A stretch of 64,000 bases of DNA, from the NCBI GenBank assembly GCA_965200955.1, contig OZ241742.1, forward strand, positions 2,046,001 to 2,110,000. The letters run 5' to 3'. Under the pieces are notes generated by a model, which did not search any database, was not told the origin of the DNA, and saw only the letters and a program-made list of their open reading frames with translations. Below are positions 18,448 to 28,546 of the stretch, one piece after another (position 1 is the stretch's first letter; every line of letters begins with the position of its first letter). This stretch comes from Bin80 sp026708685 (lineage in GTDB: Bacteria > Bacteroidota > Rhodothermia > Rhodothermales > Bin80). The position numbers and the translations under genes are program-made.

Positions 18448-20393
18448 CATCTGAGAACGCCGATTCCCGAAAAAAGTGGGCGTTTTATGGTTTGATGTGG
18501 ACGATACCAGTTCTGTTTTTTGCACTGGTTGAGGGAGGACTTCGGATCGTAGGCTTCGGAGAGGACTATCCTCTTTTCGTACCAGTAGAGGTCTCGCCCG
18601 ACTATCTGGTCATGAACCGAGAGGTATCAAGGCGCTATTTTAGTCGGGAAGTAAGAGTGCCAACGGGTTTACATGATGCCTTTCGTGCGAAGAAGGACAG
18701 CTCTACGATACGGATTTTTGTGCAAGGGGGATCCAGTGCTGCTGGGTATCCTTATTATTATGGAGGCAGTTTCTCTCGCATGTTAGAACAGCGACTTCAG
18801 CAGAGCTGGCCAACCTTTCATGTTGAAGTGGTTAATGTCGCGATGGCAGCCGTCAATTCGTATACGATTCTAGATCAAGTGGATGAAATTCTTGATCACT
18901 CACCTGACGCAGTATTAATCTACGCAGGTCACAATGAATTCTACGGTGCATTGGGTATCGGTTCGTCACAATCACTTGGACAGCATCGATCGGTTGTGAA
19001 TATATATCTACAACTGCAATCTCTTCGAATCCTGCAGATCCTCCGTACGGGTTTGATGAAAGCTTCGGAAGTGGTCATTCAGAGGGAGGGCAGGTCGTCT
19101 ACTTTGATGGAGCGAATGGTGGGGCGACAGTCCATCCCATGGAAGTCCAGAATTTATCAGGCAGGAATGAAGCAGTTTAGGGGAAATCTTCGCAGTATTC
19201 TAAAGAAGTATCATCATCATGATGTGCCCGTCTTTATTGGCACCATTGCAAGTAATGAACGCTCACATGCCCCCTTCCAGAGTGGACTCAGTTCTTCCAC
19301 GAACCCAGATCTGTGGGAGAATGCTTATGAGACAGCATTACGTGCAGACTCCACACCTCAGTCCATTCAACAGATCAAGCGAGTTATAAGAATCGATTCA
19401 ATGGCTGCAAAATCTTGGTTTACTTTAGCAGCTCTGCTGGATGTGCAGGGAGAGTACGACGAAGCACGGGATGCCTATATTCAAGCCAAAGATTTGGATC
19501 AGTTACGATTTCGAGGAACCGAGGAAGTGAATCAGATCATCAGAGAAGAGTCTTTTCTGTGGGGTGCATTGCTTGTGGATACTCAGGGAGCATTACGACA
19601 GAGTTCTAACGATAAGATCATCGGTTCAGACTTGATGCTGGAGCATCTGCACCCGAATCTTGAAGGGTATTTTATCCTTGCTGATGCATTTTACAAGGCC
19701 ATTTATAACTCTCAAATCCACGGAGAACCGAAAAATTATGTGTCAAAAGAGACTGCACGATCAGAGGTGCTTTTTACGGAGGTGGACTCTATCTTTGGTG
19801 AGTTAAGACTGCAGAAACTCCTGGGTTCATGGCCATTTCAACCATTAGATGGCATCACTGCCCTTGAACCAGATACCATTACTACAAAATCACGGGCCGA
19901 AGAACTTGCGCACTTACTGGATCAGGGGGAAATTCAGTGGTTTGCAGCTACCGATCAACTACGCTCATACTATTTTTCAAAAGGGCAATATCATCGAGCA
20001 CTTAGGGCAAGTTTAGCTCTTCTTCAGGAGTTCCCCTATCTGCCACTACCATATGCATATGCTGGAGATGTACTAGCTGCACAGGGACGATTGGATGAAG
20101 CAGTAGAATACTATGGAGCCGCCAATGATCTTGAAGAATCTGCTCTGATTCACTTCAATCTCGGATTGATCTACAAGCGTAAAAGGGAATTGGAACTTGC
20201 ACAAGAGCATCTTGAGAGAGCTACTGCCTTGGATTCAACCGTTCCAGAGTTCCAACTACAATTGGCCCGTAATCATATTTTGATGGGCGATTTGGTCAAC
20301 GCACAGATAGCAGTAGATGCATTGTTGGAGTTGGCCCCAGAACATGAATCTGGACAGGCAATCAAGCAATTATTGACCCGTGGCAATGAATGA
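18444..20393 (+). CDS. SGNH/GDSL-type hydrolase with C-terminal TPR repeats
   Basis: 649 residues. An N-terminal TM anchor (WTIPVLFFALVEGGLRIVGF) precedes an SGNH fold: block I Ser in GGSSAAGYP, the glycine block altered to NVAMAAVNSY, the Asn of GHNEFYG, and the His in HLHPNLEGY. TPR-like repeats occupy about 310-360 and 520-640 (LPYAYAGDVLAAQGRLDEAVEYYG, then LIHFNLGLIYKRKRELELAQEH). Family members are esterases or acetyl-transfer/deacetylation enzymes acting on glycans or lipids; the active site probably faces the periplasm. The start codon overlaps the GH13 stop (ATGA), implying coupled translation and a shared job in polysaccharide handling. Confidence 0.75.
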   Translation: MTSENADSRKKWAFYGLMWTIPVLFFALVEGGLRIVGFGEDYPLFVPVEVSPDYLVMNREVSRRYFSREVRVPTGLHDAFRAKKDSSTIRIFVQGGSSAAGYPYYYGGSFSRMLEQRLQQSWPTFHVEVVNVAMAAVNSYTILDQVDEILDHSPDAVLIYAGHNEFYGALGIGSSQSLGQHRSVVNIYLQLQSLRILQILRTGLMKASEVVIQREGRSSTLMERMVGRQSIPWKSRIYQAGMKQFRGNLRSILKKYHHHDVPVFIGTIASNERSHAPFQSGLSSSTNPDLWENAYETALRADSTPQSIQQIKRVIRIDSMAAKSWFTLAALLDVQGEYDEARDAYIQAKDLDQLRFRGTEEVNQIIREESFLWGALLVDTQGALRQSSNDKIIGSDLMLEHLHPNLEGYFILADAFYKAIYNSQIHGEPKNYVSKETARSEVLFTEVDSIFGELRLQKLLGSWPFQPLDGITALEPDTITTKSRAEELAHLLDQGEIQWFAATDQLRSYYFSKGQYHRALRASLALLQEFPYLPLPYAYAGDVLAAQGRLDEAVEYYGAANDLEESALIHFNLGLIYKRKRELELAQEHLERATALDSTVPEFQLQLARNHILMGDLVNAQIAVDALLELAPEHESGQAIKQLLTRGNE

Positions 20394-21249
20394 CAAAATG
20401 GGAAAGTTGAATCTTGGATCCGTATCGCTTGTGATAACTTCACTGTTGACTTGTGCATTCAAGTAGAATGACATCGAATAGGAAGTGATCGATTATCTCC
20501 AATATAAATAGATGACGAATTCTTTATTTGGGTGTGCACGTAAGTAGCATCGTACTCAATATATCGGGAACAATTAATCCTTACTCATTATTCTGGAGAA
20601 GAATTGGTCATATGACCTTGTTGTAAAAGAAATAGAACGATCAAGGTTATCTCTTCTTCTGAATCACACACAAATATCACTTGCAGGATGTGATCAAGGG
20701 ATCTTAGTAAAATCGCACATCAAGTTGAATGCCTTTATGATCCATATTGTCAAAATGCTTAATGAAAAAAGTAACAGTAGGTTTAATTCGGTCGGTCAGT
20801 GGTCCACTGATTTTTTTGAATGGATGATCAGTATCAATCACTGAGGTTTGAAGTGATTTTGACCACTAACAAATATGTAACTGGTAGAGATGGCTTCAAG
20901 CCGAAAATGATTCATGAGAATAAGACTCATGGCTCATTGCAGTCAGCAAATGTGATTGTAATTGCAAGAAAATATCAATAAACGGTGTCGCGTTAAGCGG
21001 AGGAATTTCAGGTGTGTGCAAAACAAAGTGTTCATGCAAGTCCTTTGAGATGTAGATGGCACTTCATCTAGGGGGTACAGGGTAATAATGTTGTGAAAAC
21101 AGGATTCACATGCTAAATTTCCTTTGAAAATCATTCATCATTTGTTATAGGCATATGGGAGAATATGATGATTCAAAAACGGAGTTCCTCAAAGCCTCTG
21201 GGGGCTCAGGGACAAAATTGAACCTATATATGATTTAGATATATAATGA
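20394..21249. other. Long non-coding stretch, ~860 bp
   Basis: AT-rich with stops in all frames. Short ORFs (for instance 63 codons on the minus strand at 20943-21134) show no domain-like pattern. A G/C-rich patch near 21185-21225 could fold weakly. I see no gene, RNA or repeat here; it may be decayed sequence next to the restriction-modification locus. Confidence 0.4.
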
Positions 21250-22506
21250 AGAGGATTCTATTCTACTTTAGCGCACAATATTAATGTTAGAAATTTTTTC
21301 AGAGACAGATCCCAATATTCTGATTTTCTGGAACTCTTGGGGAGACCTGATTGCCCAACAGAATTCTGTATTCATATTTTAGAAAACGGTAGCTCTACAA
21401 TGGAGAAAAGAGAGGCATTGTCTTCCATTGGACGCAAGAAAGATGTTATCAATAAACCATTGCTGTTTCAATATGCTGAGCATCAAAATCCAGAAGTAGC
21501 GATGCAAGCCATCAGAGGGTTGCTTGTTTTCAGAGGCGATCAGGATGTTTCAGATTTGTTGCAGAAACTGACGAGTCATCCCAATGATATGATCAAAGAT
21601 CTTGCTGATGTTGAAATCATGAGTGAACATCAGAAAAACGAAACATCTCATACTGAATCTCCAGATGAGCTCAAGAATTTGTTAATTGAGGGCGACGTTG
21701 CAAAAATGCTTCAGAGCATACCAGATGATTCTATCCACTTGACCTTCACTTCACCACCTTACTATAACGCACGAGATTACTCCATCTCTATTCCAGTTAT
21801 ACAGAGTAACTGAATTTTTTAGAAACGGTTTTTATACAAGTTCACCGTGTGACCAAAGAAGGAAGATTCTTTGTTCTCAATACGTCACCCGTCATCGTTC
21901 CTCGCGTAGGACGTAAATACTCAAGTAGACGATATGCTGTACCTTTTGATCTTCATGCCAGATTAACTCAGATGGGTTGGGATTTTATTGACGATATTAT
22001 AATATGGGCGAAACCTGAGAAGAGTGCTAAGAACAGAATTTCCAATTTTAACCAGAACATAAAACCTCTCACCTATAAGGCTAAATTCCTGTACTGAGTA
22101 TGTTATGGTATATCGTAAAAAGTCACGCAGGCTGATTGACTGGAATTTACGCCAGTATGATTCTGATGTCTTGACATCTAGTTTAGTTGATGATCACTTT
22201 TGAGCGTTCAAATATTTGGCAAATTGCACCGAAATCAAGTAAGCTACACACTCCAATATTCCCAGAGCAACTATGCAAACAAGTGATCAAGATCTACTCA
22301 TTTGTAGGAGATTTGATCTTTGATCCATTCGCTGGTAGTGGCACATTAGGCATCTTTGCAAAGTAGCTCCAGCGAAACTATTTTCTTACGGAACTGTCAA
22401 AGAATATGGGGATGTGATTGAGAAAAGATTAGGGTTGACTGAAATAAACAGTATTGCTTTTCGTAGAATGACACTACAACAGTTTATTGATGACAATAGA
22501 TCGTGA
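21250..22506 (+). pseudogene. Beta-class DNA methyltransferase of a type II R-M system, heavily broken
   Basis: The reading frame is split into at least five pieces. The N-terminal part (RNFFRDRSQYSDFLELLGRP... open from 21250, longest ORF 21337-21813) has HEAT-like helices and then motif IV, FTSPPYYNARDY. After a frameshift and a TAA near 21810 it resumes as LETVFIQVHRVTKEGRFFVL and IIIWAKPEKSAKNR (ORF to 22097). After another shift it gives VMVYRKKSRRLIDWNLRQY, and after a further shift near 22200 FERSNIWQIAPKSSKLHTP, then motif I in DPFAGSGTLG. A TAG and one more shift precede the end. Motif IV before motif I marks the beta class; SPPY is typical of N4-cytosine or N6-adenine enzymes. It adjoins a CfrBI-like endonuclease. 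Confidence 0.85.
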
Positions 22507-23386
22507 GATCATTCAATCGGGTGTGGCCTCCTTGCTTATAGGGCATGACTATAGAAAACATGTGTATAAACTTGTGAGCATTACTTTCATGGAAGAAGCA
22601 ACTTCGTTTTTCAAGAAAGTTGTAGAAGTAAAATTAAGGAATGATTCTATAGATCTATCATGGTATAGGGAAGCATTCATTGAATATGAATATGCCAAAG
22701 AATCTATTGCCGCGAATGCAGGCCTATCGGTAACATCGATTAGTAATGCTAGAGGTACCACACCTAAAGAAATGGTTCTGGATGAGGCATTATCTAATTT
22801 TGATGAGCTTGTATCTATCATCAACTCATTATGTGATACTCACAGTGAGGTTGAGCTCCAGCTATCCATGACGTTTAATTCTGTGACTGTGCAACTAAGT
22901 CTTAATGAAAGTTTGCTAGTCATCAATGCATTGGGTATGAAGCGAAAGCAGATTGCGGGTGGAATTTGGAGTAGTTTCGGTAAACAAGCAGAAAAACCGC
23001 TTCTGGAGGCAATGTGTAGGATATTTCAAGTACCTGAAGAACATTACAATTCTGGTAACAGAACGGAGCTGAGAGAAGTCGATTTTAGCCTCATTGATTC
23101 TAATGGTCATGCGAAAAAGTGTGAGGTCAAACTTCAAGGACGCGGGAATCCTGAGGGAGCCGATTCAACGTTTGCTCGCGATTCGGATGTATTTATCGCT
23201 GGCACATTATCAGAAACGAATATTATACAACTCAACGAAGAGGGTATCCATTGGGTTGAATTGATGAAGCCACATGGTTTCCTACGGTTTGGCAAAGTGC
23301 TCGCAGACTTAAACATTCCACATCAACCCGTAGACTCAGAATGTAACATTGACGAAATCATTGATCGTACCGTGCTTAGCATATAA
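22490..23386 (+). CDS. CfrBI-family type II restriction endonuclease
   Basis: 298 residues from ATG 22490 (a TTG lies one codon upstream), overlapping the end of the broken methyltransferase by 17 bp. The sequence resembles the CfrBI family (recognition of CCWWGG is known for the founder; specificity here is an inference). The PD-(D/E)XK-type site is visible: D198 in EVDFSLID, then E212 and K214 in CEVKL, followed by GRGNPEGAD. The body ends with IHWVEL and LNIPHQP, also typical. The ORF has no visible lesion although its cognate methyltransferase is destroyed, which is unexpected for an active toxin-like nuclease. Either the protein is inactive or silent, or host DNA is protected by another methyltransferase. 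Confidence 0.75.
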   Translation: MTIDREIIQSGVASLLIGHDYRKHVYKLVSITFMEEATSFFKKVVEVKLRNDSIDLSWYREAFIEYEYAKESIAANAGLSVTSISNARGTTPKEMVLDEALSNFDELVSIINSLCDTHSEVELQLSMTFNSVTVQLSLNESLLVINALGMKRKQIAGGIWSSFGKQAEKPLLEAMCRIFQVPEEHYNSGNRTELREVDFSLIDSNGHAKKCEVKLQGRGNPEGADSTFARDSDVFIAGTLSETNIIQLNEEGIHWVELMKPHGFLRFGKVLADLNIPHQPVDSECNIDEIIDRTVLSI

Positions 23387-23535
23387 AATCAGATTATTTC
23401 AAATGGGTGTTTGAGCGGATAATCCCTACTCTTTGAAGTAAGTGTTCAACAACCATTAAAACCGTAATCAATGGCTATATATCTCATTGAGCTCCATTCA
23501 AATATAATCATATTGTATTGGACAAAACCTCTTCA

Positions 23536-24837
23536 TTATGGACGATCAACCCTTGAGAAAGTGATTTGCCCACCGCTAAAACGAGCCTCGCTTTGTGCGG
23601 CTATTTGGTGAGCTCTACTCAAAACAGAACTCAGTCGAAATTTCTCAAAATCAGAGAAATTGGTTTCAAGCGTGAAGCTTAAATCCCTCAAAATTGTATC
23701 TGAACTATGATACAGAGTAAGAATGTAATATCCGTAATCAGAATCATAGCCTTGAATTGAATAGGCACCAGTGAGTGGTATCGTTTTGACTTCATCAGAT
23801 GAAGAGTTTCTGTCAAGAGGGGGCAGTATCATCTGTCCAGTGGTTGAGTAATCTGGGTGAAGCGTCAGCTCAATAGATGCACCTTGAGACAGATAATCGG
23901 TATACTCATCATTATCAAAATAGTCATATTGAATAGCCTCATACTCACCGATGACTCGGTTAAGAACACTAGGATACGTTAATTCTCCGTGCACATTTTG
24001 ATGGTAGCCGGCGAATATGCCTTGACCATTCTTAATGTTGGATGCAATATTTGCAGGTTCAGAAAATGCTAAATTATTTGCATTTGCCTGAATGATTTGA
24101 GATCGATGATAGTCATAAAAAGGTTGACTTATAGTACGAATATAAAGACTTCGTGATAAGACTTCATCCCGTGGAAATATTTGCTCCAAGGTAATGGCAT
24201 ATGTCTGCCCATTAAAGGGAGTATCTCGTATCAGGACACGATTAAAATCTGGTCGTGTAACATAAGGGATAATGGGGTCTTGAATTGCAAAGCTTCGCAA
24301 TTGATCTTCCAAGTCTGGGTTTTTCACTACAAAATTCTCACTAAATGAAGATAGGTTCTCAGGAATGATTGTGAATTCGTAGTAATTATCGGTGATGGGA
24401 TCATCCTGAATTTCTATTTGAAAGTGCCGGAATGACTCTGTGCTTTCTGTTTTCACATCTAGAACCATCACTGGCATAGGAATCTGATCCATAGCCTCAA
24501 CACCTTGAAATCCTTCTGCCTTCACCGTCAAGGTATACGTCACACCCAATTGAGGAAAGGTCGTTGGAGATGTATAAAATCCTCCACCCCAGTGAGATAA
24601 TTCAATCATAGATCCATCATCGCCGCGAATCAGTACAGTCGCGTTTTCAATAGGAGATGGTTTGGGCGATGTATCTTGAAGTCCTACCGTTTTCTGAAGT
24701 GTAACCTGCCAAGGAATATCAGTCGTAAATGGAGCAATCACTACAATTTCAGGTGTAGCTGAGGGAGGTTCTATCTCCAAGATGTTCGTGCAACCCATCA
24801 ACGTCATTAAGAGTGCTAATGGAATATATCTCTTCAT
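23536..24837 (-). CDS. DUF4249 lipoprotein (TonB receptor partner)
   Basis: 433 residues from ATG 24837; an upstream in-frame extension to 24912 overlaps the preceding gene and was rejected. A lipoprotein signal is clear (MKRYIPLALLMTLMGC), with Cys as the acylated residue. The Ig-like start (PEIVVIAPFTTDIPWQVTLQKT, then ATVLIRGDDG and YTLTVKAEGFQGV) and the rest fit the DUF4249 family, common in Bacteroidota next to TonB-dependent receptors. Its start lies one base beyond the receptor stop, so the pair is an operon. Likely an outer-membrane lipoprotein that acts with the receptor; the substrate is unknown. Confidence 0.82.
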   Translation of the reverse strand: MKRYIPLALLMTLMGCTNILEIEPPSATPEIVVIAPFTTDIPWQVTLQKTVGLQDTSPKPSPIENATVLIRGDDGSMIELSHWGGGFYTSPTTFPQLGVTYTLTVKAEGFQGVEAMDQIPMPVMVLDVKTESTESFRHFQIEIQDDPITDNYYEFTIIPENLSSFSENFVVKNPDLEDQLRSFAIQDPIIPYVTRPDFNRVLIRDTPFNGQTYAITLEQIFPRDEVLSRSLYIRTISQPFYDYHRSQIIQANANNLAFSEPANIASNIKNGQGIFAGYHQNVHGELTYPSVLNRVIGEYEAIQYDYFDNDEYTDYLSQGASIELTLHPDYSTTGQMILPPLDRNSSSDEVKTIPLTGAYSIQGYDSDYGYYILTLYHSSDTILRDLSFTLETNFSDFEKFRLSSVLSRAHQIAAQSEARFSGGQITFSRVDRP

Positions 24838-24838
24838 A

Positions 24839-27217
24839 TCAGAAATATAATCTGTAACGAACGGAAGGTAGAATTGGGAATAACGTCGTTTTTCTGAATG
24901 TGCGGGATTCATTATAAAAACCAGTATGAGGGTGTAATTCCCTAAATTCCTTAGCCGTCAGATATAATACATTCTGACGGTGATAAGCATTGTAAAGACT
25001 GATGGTAAGCTCAGATTTTCTTTTCTTACTTGGTGGAAAATGATAAGCCAAATCTAGTCTATGATAGGCGGGAATACGATAGTTATTACGATCAGAATAT
25101 ACATCAATCAGTACTCCACGATCTTTAAATTGAGCAGTATTAATTGTGACGGCCCTCCCGGTAGTATAGACCCAGTTAGCCGAGATCTTACGGTTGCCCC
25201 AACGATACATGAGAGCAATAGATAAATCGTGGCGTCGATCATATTGATGTGGAAATGCCTCCCCTTCATTGAGATCGGGAATTCTTCGATTGGACCAAGA
25301 AAGCGTGTATCCAATCCATCCAGTAATTATCCCACGCTTACGCTGAACAAGGAACTCAGAGCCGTATGCCCATCCTCTTCCAGAGGTAACTCGTTCCTCC
25401 CAATCAACGCTGGATCCCACATAATTACTACCCTCTTTATAGGCGACCAACCTATCAATATTTTTGTAGTAAGCCTCAATGGTCATATCGTACTCATTTC
25501 TTATTGTGCGGGCAATTCCTATAGCAACCTGCCAAGCTTTTTGAGGACGAATTTGTGGTGTACTTGGTAGCCAAAGATCCGTAGGCACGCCCAATCCGCC
25601 ATTGGTGAGCTGTTGAATATACTGTTGCATATGTGCATACGAAGCCTTGAGAGCCCAGCCATTGGGTAGTGTATGCAAAACGGATAAGCGAGGTTGAATT
25701 GAGGAGTAGAAAGTGCCCTCAACATGATAACCGGAGAAATGCAAGCCACCGTTGACTTTGAATAAATCTTGAATACTGAATTCGTCCTCCACATAGGAAC
25801 TCCATTCGTGGGCTACTGTAATTGCTCTTTCAGAGGTTTTCGTATCAAAATTCATTTCCTCATTCAATTCGCGATGGCTTTGCTCACTCGGCTTGAACCG
25901 ATGCCTCAGAAACATCCCCCCGAAGCGAACATAATGATTAGGATGAACTTGGTATTCAAAATCAGTTTTAATACCAATGTCTCGAATGCCGCTTGAGTAA
26001 CGGCTACTGCGTATAGTTACCCCAGAATTCTCACCCTCAATGATATTTCCCGTTTCTGAATCAATAACGATCTCTTCATCAGGGAGGTTGGTTTGATCTA
26101 GTGCATTGACTTGAAACTCACTAAACAAGAGCAAAGTATTCATAAACATTCGTGAATTAACAACCCTGCTCCATCGAAGTGTTGATGTGATATTTTGCCA
26201 TCCTATCTCATAACGATACCCATCCGTGGCACTATCATCTTCATAGCCCTTGTCCAGTCCCGTATAGGTGCTGACAAAAAGTCGATCTTTTGGTGACACA
26301 TCAAAATTCACTTTTGCATTGATATCGTGGAAAAAGTACCCTTGCGTGAAATCAAGCCCCTGAATTCGTTGATATCCGAGGTTCAAAAGGTCAAGATAGG
26401 TTCTGCGAGCTGAAAGGATATACGAACTTTTCTCCTTTTGAATGGGTCCTTCAATCGTTGCCTGAGATGCCAACAATCCAATGGATGCTACACCAGTGAA
26501 CTCTTTTCGATTGCCCTCACGCATCGTTAAATCCAATACTGAGGCGAGGCGTCCTCCATAGCGTGCAGGAAACCCACCTTTCAAGAGTGATGCACTATTG
26601 AGAGCATCTGTATTGAAAGTGGATAAAAACCCGAACAGGTGTCCAACATTGTACACATGGGCACCATCCATTAATATCAAAACCTGATCGGGTGTACCCC
26701 CTCTAACATACAATCCCGATGACCCTTCTGCCCCAGACTGGATCCCAGGCATCAGCTGTAAAGTTTTAAGTATGTCAGGTTCTCCGAGCAGTGATGGAAG
26801 TGTTTGAACATCAAGGATTGACAAATCTATCCTACTCATCTGAACTTGTTCTTCTATCCGATCATCATTTGCGAACACTTCAAGTGAATCAAGTTCTAAA
26901 ACAATAGGATCCAACTCAATCAGCAATAATTGATCATTTGACTCCTGAAAATCAATGGTTTGGGTGGCAAATCCCTGATAGCTGAAGCGAAGAGCAGCAC
27001 TGGAGCCAGGCAAAGTGATACTGAAAAATCCATAGTTATTCGTGGTTGTGCCGTATTGAAGATTCACTTCATATACATTGGTTCCAATTAGTGCTTCTCC
27101 CGATCTAGCATCATTCACATACCCACTTATCGTGATTGTTTGAGCACTTGAGAGTGAAATACCGCAGAATGAAAGAGTGAAACAGGTCAAGAAAATGAGC
27201 ACCCTAAATGGAATCAT
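24839..27217 (-). CDS. TonB-dependent outer-membrane receptor with carboxypeptidase-like N-terminal domain
   Basis: 792 residues. After a signal peptide (to SLSSAQ) comes a CarboxypepD_reg-like domain (ISGYVNDARSGEALIGTNVY), then the plug domain (LPSLLGEPDILKTLQLMPGIQSG and GLYVRGGTPDQVLILMDGAHVYN), then a long beta-barrel ending in Phe (RYRLYF), as expected for BamA recognition. It would import a scarce ligand through the outer membrane using TonB energy. The following DUF4249 lipoprotein gene is one base away. The plug resembles receptors in which a DUF4249 partner replaces SusD. The ligand cannot be predicted. Confidence 0.9.
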   Translation of the reverse strand: MIPFRVLIFLTCFTLSFCGISLSSAQTITISGYVNDARSGEALIGTNVYEVNLQYGTTTNNYGFFSITLPGSSAALRFSYQGFATQTIDFQESNDQLLLIELDPIVLELDSLEVFANDDRIEEQVQMSRIDLSILDVQTLPSLLGEPDILKTLQLMPGIQSGAEGSSGLYVRGGTPDQVLILMDGAHVYNVGHLFGFLSTFNTDALNSASLLKGGFPARYGGRLASVLDLTMREGNRKEFTGVASIGLLASQATIEGPIQKEKSSYILSARRTYLDLLNLGYQRIQGLDFTQGYFFHDINAKVNFDVSPKDRLFVSTYTGLDKGYEDDSATDGYRYEIGWQNITSTLRWSRVVNSRMFMNTLLLFSEFQVNALDQTNLPDEEIVIDSETGNIIEGENSGVTIRSSRYSSGIRDIGIKTDFEYQVHPNHYVRFGGMFLRHRFKPSEQSHRELNEEMNFDTKTSERAITVAHEWSSYVEDEFSIQDLFKVNGGLHFSGYHVEGTFYSSIQPRLSVLHTLPNGWALKASYAHMQQYIQQLTNGGLGVPTDLWLPSTPQIRPQKAWQVAIGIARTIRNEYDMTIEAYYKNIDRLVAYKEGSNYVGSSVDWEERVTSGRGWAYGSEFLVQRKRGIITGWIGYTLSWSNRRIPDLNEGEAFPHQYDRRHDLSIALMYRWGNRKISANWVYTTGRAVTINTAQFKDRGVLIDVYSDRNNYRIPAYHRLDLAYHFPPSKKRKSELTISLYNAYHRQNVLYLTAKEFRELHPHTGFYNESRTFRKTTLFPILPSVRYRLYF

Positions 27218-27603
27218 ATTTACATCAATGGATGAGGAAGTTGGTTATATTTTCAAAAAAAATAGTTCCAGCTACGGGCTACTTAAACCTCCAGTTGTGC
27301 ATAGAATCATACAATGGAAGTATCTGAGATAGTTCCATTTCAATGGAGGACAGGTTTACCAGAGTCTCCTCGGATAAAGGGCGATGAAATCTAATAACCC
27401 CTTGTCTTTCAGAACCTAATTCAAAGGTGGTCTATAAGATTGTGCGACCCGCCAAGAACCAGAATAGAGTAGTCCCTATTTTTCCTAATGCCATGGCAAC
27501 TCAGTGCACATACTTGAGTTTGAAACTTGTTCCATTAACATAAGCAAGTGCTTGCCGGATAGAAACACTCCTGAGAGAGAATCTTCAATAATGTGTTTTT
27601 AGA
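27218..27603. other. Intergenic region, 386 bp
   Basis: The region lies upstream of the TonB receptor and beyond the end of the dienelactone hydrolase gene, both on the minus strand. No ORF, strong hairpin or recognisable promoter boxes were seen. Confidence 0.4.
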
Positions 27604-28500
27604 TCACTCTGTATCCTGCAAATGCTCATCAAAGAATGCAATGGTTCGCTCCCATGCAAGCTTCGCACCCTCTGGATCAAATCGGGGAGTGGTGTCATTA
27701 TGAAATCCATGCTGCAGTCCTTCATAGATATACGCAGCATAGTCTTTCTGGTAAGCCTTTAAGGCTTCCTCGTACGCGGGCCAGCCAGCGTTCACACGTC
27801 TATCGTCCTCTGCGTAATGGAGTAGAAGAGGTGCCTGAATGTCTGGGACAAGGTCAAGATTTGGCTGTCCCCCATAAAAGGGTACAGCTGCTCCAAGATC
27901 AGCGATCCGTGTCGCCATCATATTTGAAATCCATCCACCAAAACAGAAGCCAACCACTCCCACTTTACCCGTACATCGCTCATGCGATTGTAGATAATCA
28001 TGTCCTGCAATAAAATCTTCTAACATTTCAAATCGATCACGCTGGCGTTGAAGTTCACGCCCTTCGTCATCTGTTCCAGGGTAGCCACCCAATGGAGTCA
28101 GAGCATCAGGTGCAAGGCTTATATATCCAGCTAATGCAGCACGCCGGCATACATCTTCAATATGAGGATTCAAACCACGGTTTTCATGGACAATCACTAC
28201 TCCGGGCATTCGATCTGAACCCTCTTTTGGAATGCATAACAAGGCACGCATCATACCAGCCCCTTTTGGGCTTTCGTAGGTTACATACTCTTCATTTAAG
28301 CGAGAATCACCTCTACGAATCTGCTGAGCAGTGGTGTATTTGGGAGAAAGGAAGTCCAGCATCACAGAGGCCGTCATGGTGCCGACAGCATATTTGGAAG
28401 CCCGATCTAAAAATTGGCGGCGAGAAATTTGACTATGAACATACCGGTCAAATAAGTCAAATACCTCACGGGGAAGGTCGTTCTTTGAGAGTGTTTTCAT
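27604..28500 (-). CDS. Dienelactone hydrolase family protein with Tat-type leader
   Basis: 298 residues from ATG 28500; an upstream 27-codon extension looks non-coding. SRRQFLDRASKY near residue 28 is a twin-arginine-type leader with a hydrophobic stretch after it. The alpha/beta hydrolase core has the Cys nucleophile C186 in GFCFGG, the Asp in YAEDDRRVN and the His in GLQHGFHNDTTPRFD, the Cys-Asp-His triad of dienelactone hydrolases. It probably hydrolyses an ester or lactone outside the cytoplasm; the substrate is unknown. It is divergent from the DsbA-like gene 46 bp away, so the two share a promoter region. Confidence 0.85.
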   Translation of the reverse strand: MKTLSKNDLPREVFDLFDRYVHSQISRRQFLDRASKYAVGTMTASVMLDFLSPKYTTAQQIRRGDSRLNEEYVTYESPKGAGMMRALLCIPKEGSDRMPGVVIVHENRGLNPHIEDVCRRAALAGYISLAPDALTPLGGYPGTDDEGRELQRQRDRFEMLEDFIAGHDYLQSHERCTGKVGVVGFCFGGWISNMMATRIADLGAAVPFYGGQPNLDLVPDIQAPLLLHYAEDDRRVNAGWPAYEEALKAYQKDYAAYIYEGLQHGFHNDTTPRFDPEGAKLAWERTIAFFDEHLQDTE

Positions 28501-28546
28501 GACTAATGAGCAACATTGAAAGATGATGGTTGTTACAAGGGGTAAA

